NCBI GenBank assembly: GCA_017624495.1 | Contig: JAGAMY010000004.1 | Coordinates: 1 to 64,000 of the forward strand | DNA length: 64,000 bases | Source: Lachnospiraceae bacterium | GTDB taxonomy: Bacteria; Bacillota; Clostridia; Lachnospirales; Lachnospiraceae | Reading direction: 5' to 3' | Program-made: the position numbers and the translations under genes | The notes under the pieces: model-generated | The model's input: only the letters and a program-made list of their open reading frames with translations | Told to the model about the DNA's origin: nothing | The model's database searches: none | Shown: piece by piece, positions 23,763 through 32,098 of the stretch | How the letters are laid out: every line of letters begins with the position of its first letter | How positions within the stretch are numbered: the stretch's first letter is position 1

Positions 23763-26498
23763 TTACTTTATTTTTTTGCTCCGTTTCCTAGTACTCCAAA
23801 CACTATAGAGCGTATCCTGTTTACCATTCATCTGTACATTTTTATAAGAACGAACACTTACATAATACCGTTTATTCTTCTTTAACTTCTTAATCACTTT
23901 TTTTACCGTAGAATTTTTATTTATCTTTACCTTTTTTGAAGACGAAAAATTTGCTTTTAGAGAATAACGAATCTCATAGCCGCTCACCTGCTTATCTCTT
24001 ATCCATTTCACAAGCATACTTTTCTTTTTAGCAGTTATTTTAGAAATCTTTGGTGTTTTTGGGTTTATGGTGATAGAATCAGTGACTTGTCCTGTATATT
24101 TCCCCATAAAAATAACACTCACCTCATAAATACCAACATCCGTACAATTTCCACTATAATTTATACAATAATCTACACCTTCTTCTAATATATTATTCAT
24201 ACTATCCTGTGCGAGTATATTCGCACTCTTTTTACGTCCATTATATGACCATACATTGTTACTTATGTTCACTCTGCCAATTTTATAAATCGGATTTTGA
24301 TTGCTGACAACTCCACAGAATTTGCATTTTATTACTGTACTTCCATCTTCATACATACTGGCAGGTGCTATATGTGTTTTAAAAGTGTGTGTGCAGGTCA
24401 GTACATTCGGAACATTATCACTTGATATATCTCCGCTCGATATATCTTCTTTTGGTGTGTCCTCACTTGGCATATCTCCGCTCGATGTGTCCTCGTTTGG
24501 TGTGTCCCCACTCGGTACATCTTCATTTGGTGTATCTTCGTTTGGGATGTCTCCACTCGGTATATCTTCATTTGGTGTATCTGGCATTGTCTCATCTGTA
24601 ACCGTAACTACACATTGTGCTATAATTTTACCATCTCCTGTACCACCGTCTTCTGTTCTTGCATAAATTGTAGTGCTTCCTTCTGCATTTGCTTTCACTA
24701 TTCCATCCTCAACACTAGCAATAGATGCATCTGCGCTTGTCCAAATCACATTTTTGTTTGTGGTATTTTCTGGGATTATCTGTGCTGTAAGGGTTTCGCT
24801 TGAGCCTTTCTCTAATGCTAACTCCGAGGCATTTAAAGTGATAGCTGTTGCCAAACAATTAATTTTAAAACACTGCGCATTTCCAGCATTAGCTGTCCAT
24901 ACTTGAATGTTAGTCCCCTCTTCACCAGAAGAATCTTTCAAATCCAAGGCTCTTATAACACTATATTCCGGTACAAATATGTATCCATTTGAATCATCAC
25001 CATAGATTTTCCATTTTTGTGCACTTGTTCCATTTAATGGATAAACGGTAACATTTCCACCATCAACATCGCTAAAATTGTCTAATTCCAAACATAATTC
25101 CGTGTCTGCCATAGAAAAAATTGTGTAATTTCCATTATCCTCTCTTCTAAATATCCATTTTTGATTTGAATTTCCCTGATACTTTCTCCCCGACACATTT
25201 CTATTATCATTTGTTAAAACTGTATCCGCATGATTGTTTTGTATAGATGCTACAAAATAAGTCCCCATATCCAATTTTTTTCCAAGAAGACAGGTTACTC
25301 CTATCTCTCCTGTTACCTGATTTCCACATTTATCATATGCATAGATATGTGTAACATAATTTTCTAATTCATTATTATGTTCTGACTTGTTTACTCTATA
25401 TGAATATGTATTCCCGCCTATCCATGTTCCTGCACATTCACTTGCATTCCACCAAGAAGCAGTCAAATCATCCTGTCCATTTAACTGTGTCCATGTCGGA
25501 AATTGCACTCTATCAATACCATAATTATCTACTATATCACAAAGTACAGTATACCCATCTACTGATACATCTTCTACACGAATATTAGAAATAACCGGAG
25601 CTACTGATTCTAAATAGACATCTATTGCTACACTAATCGAATTCCCTGCTGAATCGTAAGCATAAATATGTGTTGCATACCATCCTTCTTCATTGTTGTG
25701 CGCTGAACGATTTACCCTATATGAATATGTACTTCCACCTATCCATGTTCCTGAACATTCACTTGAAGTTCCCCAATTTTGAAATACATCATCCTGGTCA
25801 TTTGCAAATGTCCATGTTGGAAACTGTACTCTATCAATACCAACATTATCTGTCACATCACATAATACTGTATAGCCATCTACTGACACTTCTGTCACTC
25901 TAACATTCGATATCGTCGGTGGAATAATATCTGAAACTGTCGTTTCATTAAAATGTATTCCATATATTGTGGGGGTATGTCCTGAACTACATTTTGAAAT
26001 CCATAATTGCTGATTTATCTTATTTACATTATGAGCATATGAGTATATGTATCCACCCGAAGCTCCACTCACAAGCACCGCATGCAGATACAAATCACAT
26101 GTCGGACAATAAGAAATAATAGCATCTCCTGCCACTAAATTTGCAGCATTTCCAGTCGTTGGTACAGAATAGCAATTCGAGGACATTGAGCCTCTTGTCA
26201 AAGTATATACCGTACCTCTGGTTGCCAAATCATTATATAACTCTCTACATCTTGCATGAATTCCATTCCCAAGTCCCCCCGCACTTAAACAATTGGAAAC
26301 AAATTGGGCACACTGCCATGAATTTGGACAATTTGAAGAACCGCTGGTGTGATTTGATGCCATATGCGATGCAGCATAGGATACAGCAGCACTTCCAGAA
26401 TATGCCTTAACATCAATATATCCTCCACCTAACACTATAGAAAAAATAAACATACAACTAAACATCTTTGCAAAAATATTTTTTGTAAATTCTTTCAT
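23763..26498 (-). CDS. Secreted modular amidase with GBS_Bsp-like, ricin-type and Big_2-like domains
   Basis: A 911-residue exported protein; the ATG at 26498 has GGAG at 7 nt. Domains in rough order: signal peptide (1-34); amidase_6-like cysteine domain with SGSAAVSYAASHMA and CPNSWQCAQFVSNCLSAGG (35-185); two GBS_Bsp-like repeats (188-290 and 298-400) sharing VDGYTVLCD, GIDRVQFPTW and WIGG.TYSYRVN; a ricin-type beta-trefoil with QKW motifs (403-548); a Big_2-like Ig domain (549-636); a Pro/Asp/Glu/Ser/Gly linker of imperfect five-residue repeats (PNED, PSGD) at 636-693; and a lysine-rich C-terminus including a fibronectin-like fold. It is probably a cell-wall-binding hydrolase or surface factor. 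Divergent from an XRE regulator across a symmetric operator. Confidence 0.8.
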   Translation of the reverse strand: MKEFTKNIFAKMFSCMFIFSIVLGGGYIDVKAYSGSAAVSYAASHMASNHTSGSSNCPNSWQCAQFVSNCLSAGGLGNGIHARCRELYNDLATRGTVYTLTRGSMSSNCYSVPTTGNAANLVAGDAIISYCPTCDLYLHAVLVSGASGGYIYSYAHNVNKINQQLWISKCSSGHTPTIYGIHFNETTVSDIIPPTISNVRVTEVSVDGYTVLCDVTDNVGIDRVQFPTWTFANDQDDVFQNWGTSSECSGTWIGGSTYSYRVNRSAHNNEEGWYATHIYAYDSAGNSISVAIDVYLESVAPVISNIRVEDVSVDGYTVLCDIVDNYGIDRVQFPTWTQLNGQDDLTASWWNASECAGTWIGGNTYSYRVNKSEHNNELENYVTHIYAYDKCGNQVTGEIGVTCLLGKKLDMGTYFVASIQNNHADTVLTNDNRNVSGRKYQGNSNQKWIFRREDNGNYTIFSMADTELCLELDNFSDVDGGNVTVYPLNGTSAQKWKIYGDDSNGYIFVPEYSVIRALDLKDSSGEEGTNIQVWTANAGNAQCFKINCLATAITLNASELALEKGSSETLTAQIIPENTTNKNVIWTSADASIASVEDGIVKANAEGSTTIYARTEDGGTGDGKIIAQCVVTVTDETMPDTPNEDIPSGDIPNEDTPNEDVPSGDTPNEDTSSGDMPSEDTPKEDISSGDISSDNVPNVLTCTHTFKTHIAPASMYEDGSTVIKCKFCGVVSNQNPIYKIGRVNISNNVWSYNGRKKSANILAQDSMNNILEEGVDYCINYSGNCTDVGIYEVSVIFMGKYTGQVTDSITINPKTPKISKITAKKKSMLVKWIRDKQVSGYEIRYSLKANFSSSKKVKINKNSTVKKVIKKLKKNKRYYVSVRSYKNVQMNGKQDTLYSVWSTRKRSKKIK

Positions 26499-26519
26499 AA
26501 ACATTCTCCTTTCTTCTTT

Positions 26520-26585
26520 TGTCTTGTTATAGGACATTTTTATTTTAAAAATACTATAGCATTACTTTTGTCCTATTTCAAGACA
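26520..26585. promoter_or_regulatory. Divergent control region: paired TGTC-N9-GACA operators
   Basis: TGTCTTGTTATAGGACA (26520-26536) and TGTCCTATTTCAAGACA (26569-26585) are inverted copies of each other, matching at 15 of 17 positions, 32 bp apart; each arm is itself a TGTC-N9-GACA palindrome. On the minus strand the right arm contains the -35 box TTGAAA (26576-26581), and TATAGT (26553-26558) is the -10, 17 bp away. A repressor on these sites would silence the amidase gene and probably the regulator. Confidence 0.75.
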
Positions 26586-26603
26586 TTTTTGGGAGGTGAA
26601 CAT

Positions 26604-26843
26604 ATGCCACGAATTATTGACGGAAACGATAAAAATCTGATCGGGGACAAAGTACGGGAACTACGAAAAAAGAAAAAAATGAGCCAGCAGACCCTGTCTG
26701 ACCGCTTAGAAACATTGGCTATCTACGTCTGCCGGGGTTCTGTTTCCCGTATCGAGGACAAAAGCCGAACGGTTACGGACATCGAACTTTATGGTCTTTC
26801 ACAGGTGCTTGAAGTTCCTATCGAAGCTTTTTTCGAAGATTAA
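26604..26843 (+). CDS. XRE-family helix-turn-helix regulator
   Basis: A 79-residue Cro/CI-type DNA-binding protein made up of little more than the HTH domain. The start at 26604 follows GGGAGG with 7-nt spacing. The HTH reads GDKVRELRKKKKMSQQTLSDRLE, then CRGSVSRIEDKSRTVTDIELYGLSQVLEVPIEAFF, where the recognition helix should lie around SVSRIE. It is transcribed away from the secreted amidase gene, and the intergenic region carries two TGTC-N9-GACA palindromes, so it most likely regulates both itself and the amidase. No ligand domain is present; how it responds to a signal is unknown. Confidence 0.85.
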   Translation: MPRIIDGNDKNLIGDKVRELRKKKKMSQQTLSDRLETLAIYVCRGSVSRIEDKSRTVTDIELYGLSQVLEVPIEAFFED

Positions 26844-26861
26844 CTTTCCCGAAAAAACAGA

Positions 26862-26906
26862 GAAGATTCCACAGCCATCCTGCCATGGAATCTTCCCTGT
26901 TTTTTT
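26862..26906. terminator. Bidirectional terminator between XRE gene and spoIIIAH
   Basis: AAAAAACAG with AGAAGATTCCA pairs with TGGAATCTTC and CTGTTTTTT. The strong stem has A- and T-runs on both sides and serves two convergent genes. The spoIIIAH stop codon lies at the edge of the T-run. Confidence 0.9.
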
Positions 26907-27744
26907 ACATTTCTGTCCCTGTTTCCGTAGTTTCTACTGTTTCTGTGGTTTCTGTCGCTTCTGAACCTGCCGGAGCCTGTGTCTGGGTATCTGTCTGCCC
27001 TTCTGTGGTTTCACTTTCTGTTGATGCTCCCTGTGCTGAATTTTCAATCGGCGTAATAATAATGTTTTCTGCACTGATATTGGTTTTACGTTTTACAATA
27101 TCCTCTACCTGTGCTCTTTTTGCATCCGTCACATCCCCCATATTTAAAACCACATCCACAGCTTCCTCTGTTATGCTTACGACCACATCTGTAAACCCTT
27201 TTGCTTCTAAAAGCATTTCTGCTGCAGCTTCACGTTCTGCAATATCCGTTAATGCAATCATTTCATCCACTGCGGACTGTTTCTGTTCATCGGTAAGGGT
27301 TGTGCTGTTGACAATACCTAACAAAGTTTCTTTATTTTTTGCTCTCACCTGTTCCCTTGCTAATTTCATTTCTGCTGCAAAATCTACACTGGTAACATTT
27401 GAACTTGTCAAAACAGCTTCACCCGGATTTTCTCCTACCTGCGCAGACTCTGCCGATACATCTGCTTCTAGCGAAGTCTCCCCGTCTATTGCTGCCATTT
27501 CCATATCTGCCATTTCTGTTGAAGCAGATACTTCTAGTCCTGAATCATCCGTATCCGTAAAAATATCTCCCTCTAAAATCGTATCATCTGAAATTTCATA
27601 GGAATCTTCGGTAATGTCTGCACTCGCCTCCTGTGCTGCGGAACTGTCAAGATTACCTCTTGTGTAACTGACATATCCGGCAACAGCAATCATTAATGCC
27701 AATGCTGTAATAATAAACTGATTTTTCTGGAATACTTTTTTCAC
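26905..27744 (-). CDS. spoIIIAH: Stage III sporulation protein AH
   Basis: A 279-residue SpoIIIAH. One N-terminal membrane helix (residues 10-28, FIITALALMIAVAGYVSYT) is followed by an acidic low-complexity stretch (about 35-100) and a YscJ/FliF-like ring domain (about 115-235: AREQVRAKNKETLLGIVNSTTL, then MLLEAKGFTDVVVSITEEAVDVVL). In Bacillus, SpoIIIAH in the mother cell pairs with forespore SpoIIQ to build the channel across the two membranes. The C-terminal tail here is a Thr/Glu-rich extension of about 45 residues not needed for the fold. It is the last gene of the operon and overlaps spoIIIAG at the boundary by one base. Confidence 0.95.
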   Translation of the reverse strand: MKKVFQKNQFIITALALMIAVAGYVSYTRGNLDSSAAQEASADITEDSYEISDDTILEGDIFTDTDDSGLEVSASTEMADMEMAAIDGETSLEADVSAESAQVGENPGEAVLTSSNVTSVDFAAEMKLAREQVRAKNKETLLGIVNSTTLTDEQKQSAVDEMIALTDIAEREAAAEMLLEAKGFTDVVVSITEEAVDVVLNMGDVTDAKRAQVEDIVKRKTNISAENIIITPIENSAQGASTESETTEGQTDTQTQAPAGSEATETTETVETTETGTEM

Positions 27745-28343
27745 TATTCTTCCTCCTGCATATTCATCTTAACTACTTTTATTCTATTCACATCAATCTG
27801 GAATAATGCCATAACTGCATCAGAAATATTCTGTTTTACCTGTGTATTTTCACCGCCCTGTGCTACCACTAAAATTCCGGCAATCTTTGGTGTCATTTCT
27901 TTTCCGATAAATGGCGTCTGACCTCCTTCCTGTTCATGGTATACCGTAGTTTCACTGCTTTTGCTTTGTTTTTCATTTCCGGTTCCTCCTGCGCTGTCTG
28001 TTTTAGACACATCCGAAATCTCTAAACTGTCATCCTTCTCCACCACGCTTTCACCGGTATCCTCTAACGTAATCATTACCTCAACCCTGCCTGCCCCTTC
28101 AATTTTTGCTAATGTATCTTCTAATTTCTGCTCCATCTCTTCTACATAATTCATTTCTTCTCCTACTGTACCTGTTTGATTTTCCTTTTGTGCAGTGACA
28201 GATTTTATTTTATCTGTTTTTTTCTCATCCTCCACCGGAATTGCCAGAATCATCAGCAAAACACCTGCTAACACCAGAATTGTCCACTGGCTTTTGTCCC
28301 ATTTCTGCCAAGATTTGTTTTGAAAAAAATCTTTTATCTTCAC
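27744..28343 (-). CDS. spoIIIAG: Stage III sporulation protein AG
   Basis: A 199-residue SpoIIIAG with one membrane helix near residues 20-40 (WTILVLAGVLLMILAIP), a linker, and the ring-building motif (EEMEQKLEDTLAKIEGAGRVEVMITLEDTG). The C-terminal half continues the fold (PKIAGILVVAQGGENTQVKQNISDAVMALFQIDVNRIKVVKM). SpoIIIAG forms a large ring in the mother-cell membrane of the feeding-tube channel. I prefer the GTG at 28343, 7 nt after GGAG; the ATG at 28349 is only 1 nt from that site. The difference is two residues. Confidence 0.95.
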   Translation of the reverse strand: MKIKDFFQNKSWQKWDKSQWTILVLAGVLLMILAIPVEDEKKTDKIKSVTAQKENQTGTVGEEMNYVEEMEQKLEDTLAKIEGAGRVEVMITLEDTGESVVEKDDSLEISDVSKTDSAGGTGNEKQSKSSETTVYHEQEGGQTPFIGKEMTPKIAGILVVAQGGENTQVKQNISDAVMALFQIDVNRIKVVKMNMQEEE

Positions 28344-28353
28344 TTTCATTCTC

Positions 28354-28890
28354 CTATTCGCTTATCACAATATTTTCTTCTTCAAGATGATAATATTCTG
28401 CAATTTTTCTCCTTAATGCCATAATTTCTGCACTTTCTGACTGTTTTTCAATACTGCCTACAATAATGCGGTTTTCTTCCTGCTTTGCCACCGCAAGATA
28501 CATATTCTCTACTCTGTATTCTTCATTCATTTTTACCGCAGCATCTAAAACCTTAAATCCGGCATCCTCTGCTAACAGTACAAGATCCGCCTGTATGGTT
28601 TCTTCATAATAGTGAATGTAATAATCATCCTCTAAAAACTGTAATTTATCCTGGTCATGCCGGATACTGTCTAATTCCTGCCAAAAGCTGTCATAGGAAA
28701 TTTTGTCAAAAAACTCCTCTGACCTTCCCACCGCCTGAAAAAAAGGCGTCACTACCATAACAACAAGAAGTACCTCAACAAAAAACTGAATATATTGCTT
28801 ATATTCTTTTTTTGCCGCAAGTGAACTAATAACCGTCAGCAGAAGAAAAACCATACTGTAATTTTTTACCCATTCCATAATTCCTGTCAT
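28354..28890 (-). CDS. spoIIIAF: Stage III sporulation protein AF
   Basis: A 178-residue SpoIIIAF with two closely spaced N-terminal membrane helices (residues 10-26 and 33-50) and a soluble C-terminal domain ending EEENIVISE. It contributes to the SpoIIIA-SpoIIQ transenvelope complex that keeps the engulfed forespore metabolically active; the soluble domain also adopts a ring-building-type fold in known structures. The GGGGG site is 6 nt from the ATG. It starts 1 bp after spoIIIAE ends and ends 10 bp before spoIIIAG begins, so it is well inside the operon. Confidence 0.93.
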   Translation of the reverse strand: MTGIMEWVKNYSMVFLLLTVISSLAAKKEYKQYIQFFVEVLLVVMVVTPFFQAVGRSEEFFDKISYDSFWQELDSIRHDQDKLQFLEDDYYIHYYEETIQADLVLLAEDAGFKVLDAAVKMNEEYRVENMYLAVAKQEENRIIVGSIEKQSESAEIMALRRKIAEYYHLEEENIVISE

Positions 28891-28891
28891 T

Positions 28892-30025
28892 TTATCCCCC
28901 TGCTGTCATACCTGTTGATGCCGTAGTTAGTGCAATGGTAAGAAAAAAAAGCATCATGCAGGTACTTAATATCTTCAAATACAATGCACTTCCAGCCGCT
29001 ACACCATTTAACCCGCCAAGCATCCGCTTATCTGCCACCGGCTCTAATACTGCTGTCAGAAATTTATACAGCATCGTAAGACATGCCATTTTTAGGAAAG
29101 GTACTGCGCAGAGCGCCACAAGAATAATTAATGCTGCAACACCTACACAATTTTTAATTACCAGCCCGGAACTTAAAAATATCTGCCCCATTCCACTCAT
29201 AACATTCCCAATTCCCGGTATCATCTGCAAAGTCTTTGCCACTGTATTTCCCGTAAGTTTGTCCATTGCCGGTGCAACCAGCCCCTGAATGATATTAATT
29301 CCAAAAATAACGGAAACGGCTGTTTTTAATAGAAATTTTACTAAATCACATATCATTTCCGCTAATTTCTTAAAACGTCTCTCATCCATCAAATGATTCA
29401 AAAACTCAATAATAACGTAAATCTGTACCAGTGGAATTAAAAAATTATGTATCAGCCATTCCACCAGATAAATCACACCGAAAATTACACTGTACGTTGC
29501 CGCAGAGGAATTTAAGTTTAAAGAAAATGATATTGCCATACAATACGTTGGTACAAAAGCCTTCATAAACTCCACCAAAAGCTCTGTAGCCTGCAATACA
29601 GTTTCATTTAATGCAGAAAATGATTTTAATAAAAGAATCATCATAAAGCAATAGCACACCAAAAAACTTATTTCTGAAATATGTGAATTTGCAAAACTTT
29701 TAGAGAAATTTTTTAGTATGGAAAATGCCAGTGATACTACTAACAATTCTAAGAACAGATTTTTATTTTCCGTTATACCGGTCATGAAAATTTCTTTTAA
29801 AAATTCCCCAATCGTTTCATAAGAAAATCCTTCATTTTCTCCCATTAATGCCCTGACAAGCCCCTCAAAATCCAACGCATTTTCCGTAGTATTTTCTTCC
29901 AGAAACTGACTAATTTCTGAAAAATCCATCTCCTCCATAAGCTCTTCTGTTTCTTTTGCATAAACATTTTGTGTACTTATGATAAACATTAAGCACACAC
30001 AAACTGCAACCATCCATTTTTTCAT
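28892..30025 (-). CDS. spoIIIAE: Stage III sporulation protein AE
   Basis: A 377-residue polytopic protein, the largest SpoIIIA component, with a signal-like N-terminus (MKKWMVAVCVCLMFIISTQNVYA) and about seven further membrane segments. The family signature regions are LNLNSSAATYSVIFGVIYLVEW and PGIGNVMSGMGQIFLSSG. By analogy with type III secretion export gates, it is thought to form part of the membrane platform of the SpoIIIA channel. Its start overlaps the spoIIIAD stop as ATGA (30022-30025), indicating translational coupling. Confidence 0.95.
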   Translation of the reverse strand: MKKWMVAVCVCLMFIISTQNVYAKETEELMEEMDFSEISQFLEENTTENALDFEGLVRALMGENEGFSYETIGEFLKEIFMTGITENKNLFLELLVVSLAFSILKNFSKSFANSHISEISFLVCYCFMMILLLKSFSALNETVLQATELLVEFMKAFVPTYCMAISFSLNLNSSAATYSVIFGVIYLVEWLIHNFLIPLVQIYVIIEFLNHLMDERRFKKLAEMICDLVKFLLKTAVSVIFGINIIQGLVAPAMDKLTGNTVAKTLQMIPGIGNVMSGMGQIFLSSGLVIKNCVGVAALIILVALCAVPFLKMACLTMLYKFLTAVLEPVADKRMLGGLNGVAAGSALYLKILSTCMMLFFLTIALTTASTGMTAGG

Positions 30026-30405
30026 AATAACTCACCAATAGTCTCCATAAATGCCAGTAAAACCGGCATACTAAGCACCAGTATAGAAAGCTTTGCAAAA
30101 AGTTCTATCTGTCCGGCAATGGTCTGATAGCCTGCATCCTTACAAATGTTTGCAGCAAATTCTGCCACATAAGTCACACCAATCATTTTTAATATCATGG
30201 TAATATAAGAGCTCTCAATATGTATGTAACTCTGCATTTTTTCTGCATAGGACAATATTGCTTCTAACTTTGTTGTCACATACATAAAAATACATACACA
30301 TACAGCAAGACTGATATAATAGCTATACTCCGGACGGTAATTCTTTAGCATCATGGCAAAAAGTACTGCTACAATTCCCAATATACTTATTTTTAAGATA
30401 TCCAT
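30022..30405 (-). CDS. spoIIIAD: Stage III sporulation protein AD
   Basis: A 127-residue membrane protein with three to four helices (residues 3-17, 30-45, 65-90 and 105-122), the standard SpoIIIAD size and layout (MDILKISILGIVAVLFAMMLK at the start). It resembles small type III secretion export-apparatus proteins. GGAGG is 4 nt before the ATG. It overlaps spoIIIAE by 4 nt and follows spoIIIAC by 20 bp. Confidence 0.94.
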   Translation of the reverse strand: MDILKISILGIVAVLFAMMLKNYRPEYSYYISLAVCVCIFMYVTTKLEAILSYAEKMQSYIHIESSYITMILKMIGVTYVAEFAANICKDAGYQTIAGQIELFAKLSILVLSMPVLLAFMETIGELL

Positions 30406-30425
30406 ACTTCCTCCATTAACATCTT

Positions 30426-30620
30426 CTATAGTGTAAATAATTCCTGCATAGTGGCAAACAATTCAAATATGTAGGGCACAATCCAAAGCAAAACAATAAT
30501 CAGACCTGCTAAGCTTGTTAAAAAAGCCTGTTCTTCCCTTCCACTATGTTTTAGCACCTGACTTAATACGGTAACTAAAATTCCTACTGCTGCTATTTTA
30601 AAAATTAAATTTACGCTCAT
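30426..30620 (-). CDS. spoIIIAC: Stage III sporulation protein AC
   Basis: A 64-residue protein with two transmembrane helices (residues 4-22 and 33-55) joined by the charged loop KHSGREEQA, the usual SpoIIIAC. I selected the ATG at 30620, preceded by GAGGG; an in-frame codon six residues upstream (MEEEGC) encodes the ribosome site itself and would be a poorer start. It starts 18 bp after the end of spoIIIAB. Confidence 0.94.
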   Translation of the reverse strand: MSVNLIFKIAAVGILVTVLSQVLKHSGREEQAFLTSLAGLIIVLLWIVPYIFELFATMQELFTL

Positions 30621-30638
30621 ACATCCCTCTTCTTCCAT

Positions 30639-31151
30639 TTACAGTAATAAAATAACCAGAAAGAAACCCGTCAGAATACTTATCGTTCCATACAATTTTT
30701 GTTTCTCTTTCTTTTCTTCCATTGCCTGTACCACTTCTTCATCTAACTGCAAAAAATAGATTTCCGACACCTTCGTATGGTTTCCTTCCAATCCAAGACT
30801 TTTCGCTAATGCAATCAAAAGCTCCTGTTCTTCTTTATCTAATAAAAGCTGTCCCTGTTTTTTCAAAAAAGCATCTGACCACAATTTTTCCATATCTGCT
30901 TCCCTGTTTTTTTCCATTTCTTCTGCAATTTCATTCAAAATTTCCTGAAATACTTTCGATTTTCCCTTTGCTGTCCGTCGTAAAAGCTGGGCATAAGGCA
31001 GGCGCAGATACTCTCTTCCGACATCTGCCTGTGTGAAAATTTCCCGACATTCCACCAATTGCTTTAAATGGTTATTTAAATAATTGCAAAGACTTTTTCC
31101 CACACCTATGCTTCCGCCTAATATACAAACAATACCAAAAATTTTTAGCAT
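30639..31151 (-). CDS. spoIIIAB: Stage III sporulation protein AB
   Basis: A 170-residue SpoIIIAB: an N-terminal membrane helix (MLKIFGIVCILGGSIGVGKSL), a long helical bundle (about 25-145), and a C-terminal membrane helix (GTISILTGFFLVILLL). The family resembles GspF-type platform proteins of type II secretion. It overlaps the 3' end of spoIIIAA by 7 bp, so translation is probably coupled. Length matches other SpoIIIAB proteins. Confidence 0.93.
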   Translation of the reverse strand: MLKIFGIVCILGGSIGVGKSLCNYLNNHLKQLVECREIFTQADVGREYLRLPYAQLLRRTAKGKSKVFQEILNEIAEEMEKNREADMEKLWSDAFLKKQGQLLLDKEEQELLIALAKSLGLEGNHTKVSEIYFLQLDEEVVQAMEEKKEKQKLYGTISILTGFFLVILLL

Positions 31152-32047
31152 AGCTGTTTTAACTCCTGATTATATATATGAAATCCCCTCTCTCCATTTT
31201 CCTCCCGGCTCAATAGGATATACCTTTGGAACAGCGCTTTCTCCGTCAACCATTGAAATTCCCGTTTTTTTAATATATTTTCCGGCTTATCTCCATGCAT
31301 AGTCCCTAATACCCTGCAGCCGGAAAGCAATATCTGTTCCACCGCATCACAATCTGCTCTTCCTCCTAATTCATCCACTGCAATCACCTCCGGTGACATG
31401 CTTCGCAGCGCCATCATCATTCCCTCTGTTTTTGGACAATTATCCAGTATATCTGTCCTTTGTCCCAAATCATTCTGGGGAATTCCTCTGTGACAGGCAC
31501 CAATTTCTGACCGTTCATCAATGACACATACTTTTTTCCCCGGATACTTTGGCATACCGTTTGAAATCAACCGTATACAATCCCGCAGAAATGTCGTCTT
31601 ACCGATTCCCGGTGGTGAAATCAAAAGACTATTTAAAACCTGTCCATTCTCATACAGCCATGGCAAAATCGATTTTGCACAATCTTTTTTTTCTCTTGCA
31701 ATACGGATATTTAAAAAACGGATATTTGTCATACGCATTACCTTTCCGTTTTCCATGCGTATCTGCCCGGCAAATCCAATTCTATGTCCGCCTTCTATGG
31801 TAAGATATCCCTGTCGTATTTCTTCTTCATAGGCATAAACAGAATATTCACTGATAAAAACCAGCATTTCTTCCAACTCTCCTTCGGTAATACATTCCGG
31901 AAGCCAGATACTCTTGCTTCCACAGCGAATTTCCACCGGTTGTCCAATGCGGATGCGAATTTCTTCCGCCTCCTGCCTTTCATATAGAATTTTTTCAATT
32001 TCTTTCCTCAAGCGTAATGGCATAATATGTATAATTTCCTGCTTCAT
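31145..32047 (-). CDS. spoIIIAA: Stage III sporulation protein AA (ATPase)
   Basis: A 300-residue secretion-type ATPase that powers the SpoIIIA complex in the mother cell. Walker A is SPPGIGKTT (residues 144-152), and Walker B lies around EVIAVDELGG. The preceding region GYLTIEGGHRIGFAGQIRMENGKVMRMTNIRFLNIRIARE is typical of the family. It is the first gene of the eight-gene spoIIIAA-AH operon; no intact sigma-A promoter is seen in the 51 bp upstream, consistent with known sigma-E control in relatives, though I could not confirm a sigma-E box. It follows spoIIP directly. Confidence 0.96.
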   Translation of the reverse strand: MKQEIIHIMPLRLRKEIEKILYERQEAEEIRIRIGQPVEIRCGSKSIWLPECITEGELEEMLVFISEYSVYAYEEEIRQGYLTIEGGHRIGFAGQIRMENGKVMRMTNIRFLNIRIAREKKDCAKSILPWLYENGQVLNSLLISPPGIGKTTFLRDCIRLISNGMPKYPGKKVCVIDERSEIGACHRGIPQNDLGQRTDILDNCPKTEGMMMALRSMSPEVIAVDELGGRADCDAVEQILLSGCRVLGTMHGDKPENILKKREFQWLTEKALFQRYILLSREENGERGFHIYNQELKQLC

Positions 32048-32098
32048 TGCATCACCTCTGCTTTAAATATATGACCTGTCTTTTTAGATTATGCAAAA

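Noticed and set aside
24420..24600. Short direct repeats suggested a satellite or CRISPR
   Set aside because: They encode the in-frame PNED/PSGD linker of the secreted amidase, so they are coding repeats.
26885..27601. 238-codon plus-strand ORF rich in Ser/Val/Thr
   Set aside because: It is the complement of the Glu/Thr-rich spoIIIAH coding region; such long antisense frames arise from biased codon use.
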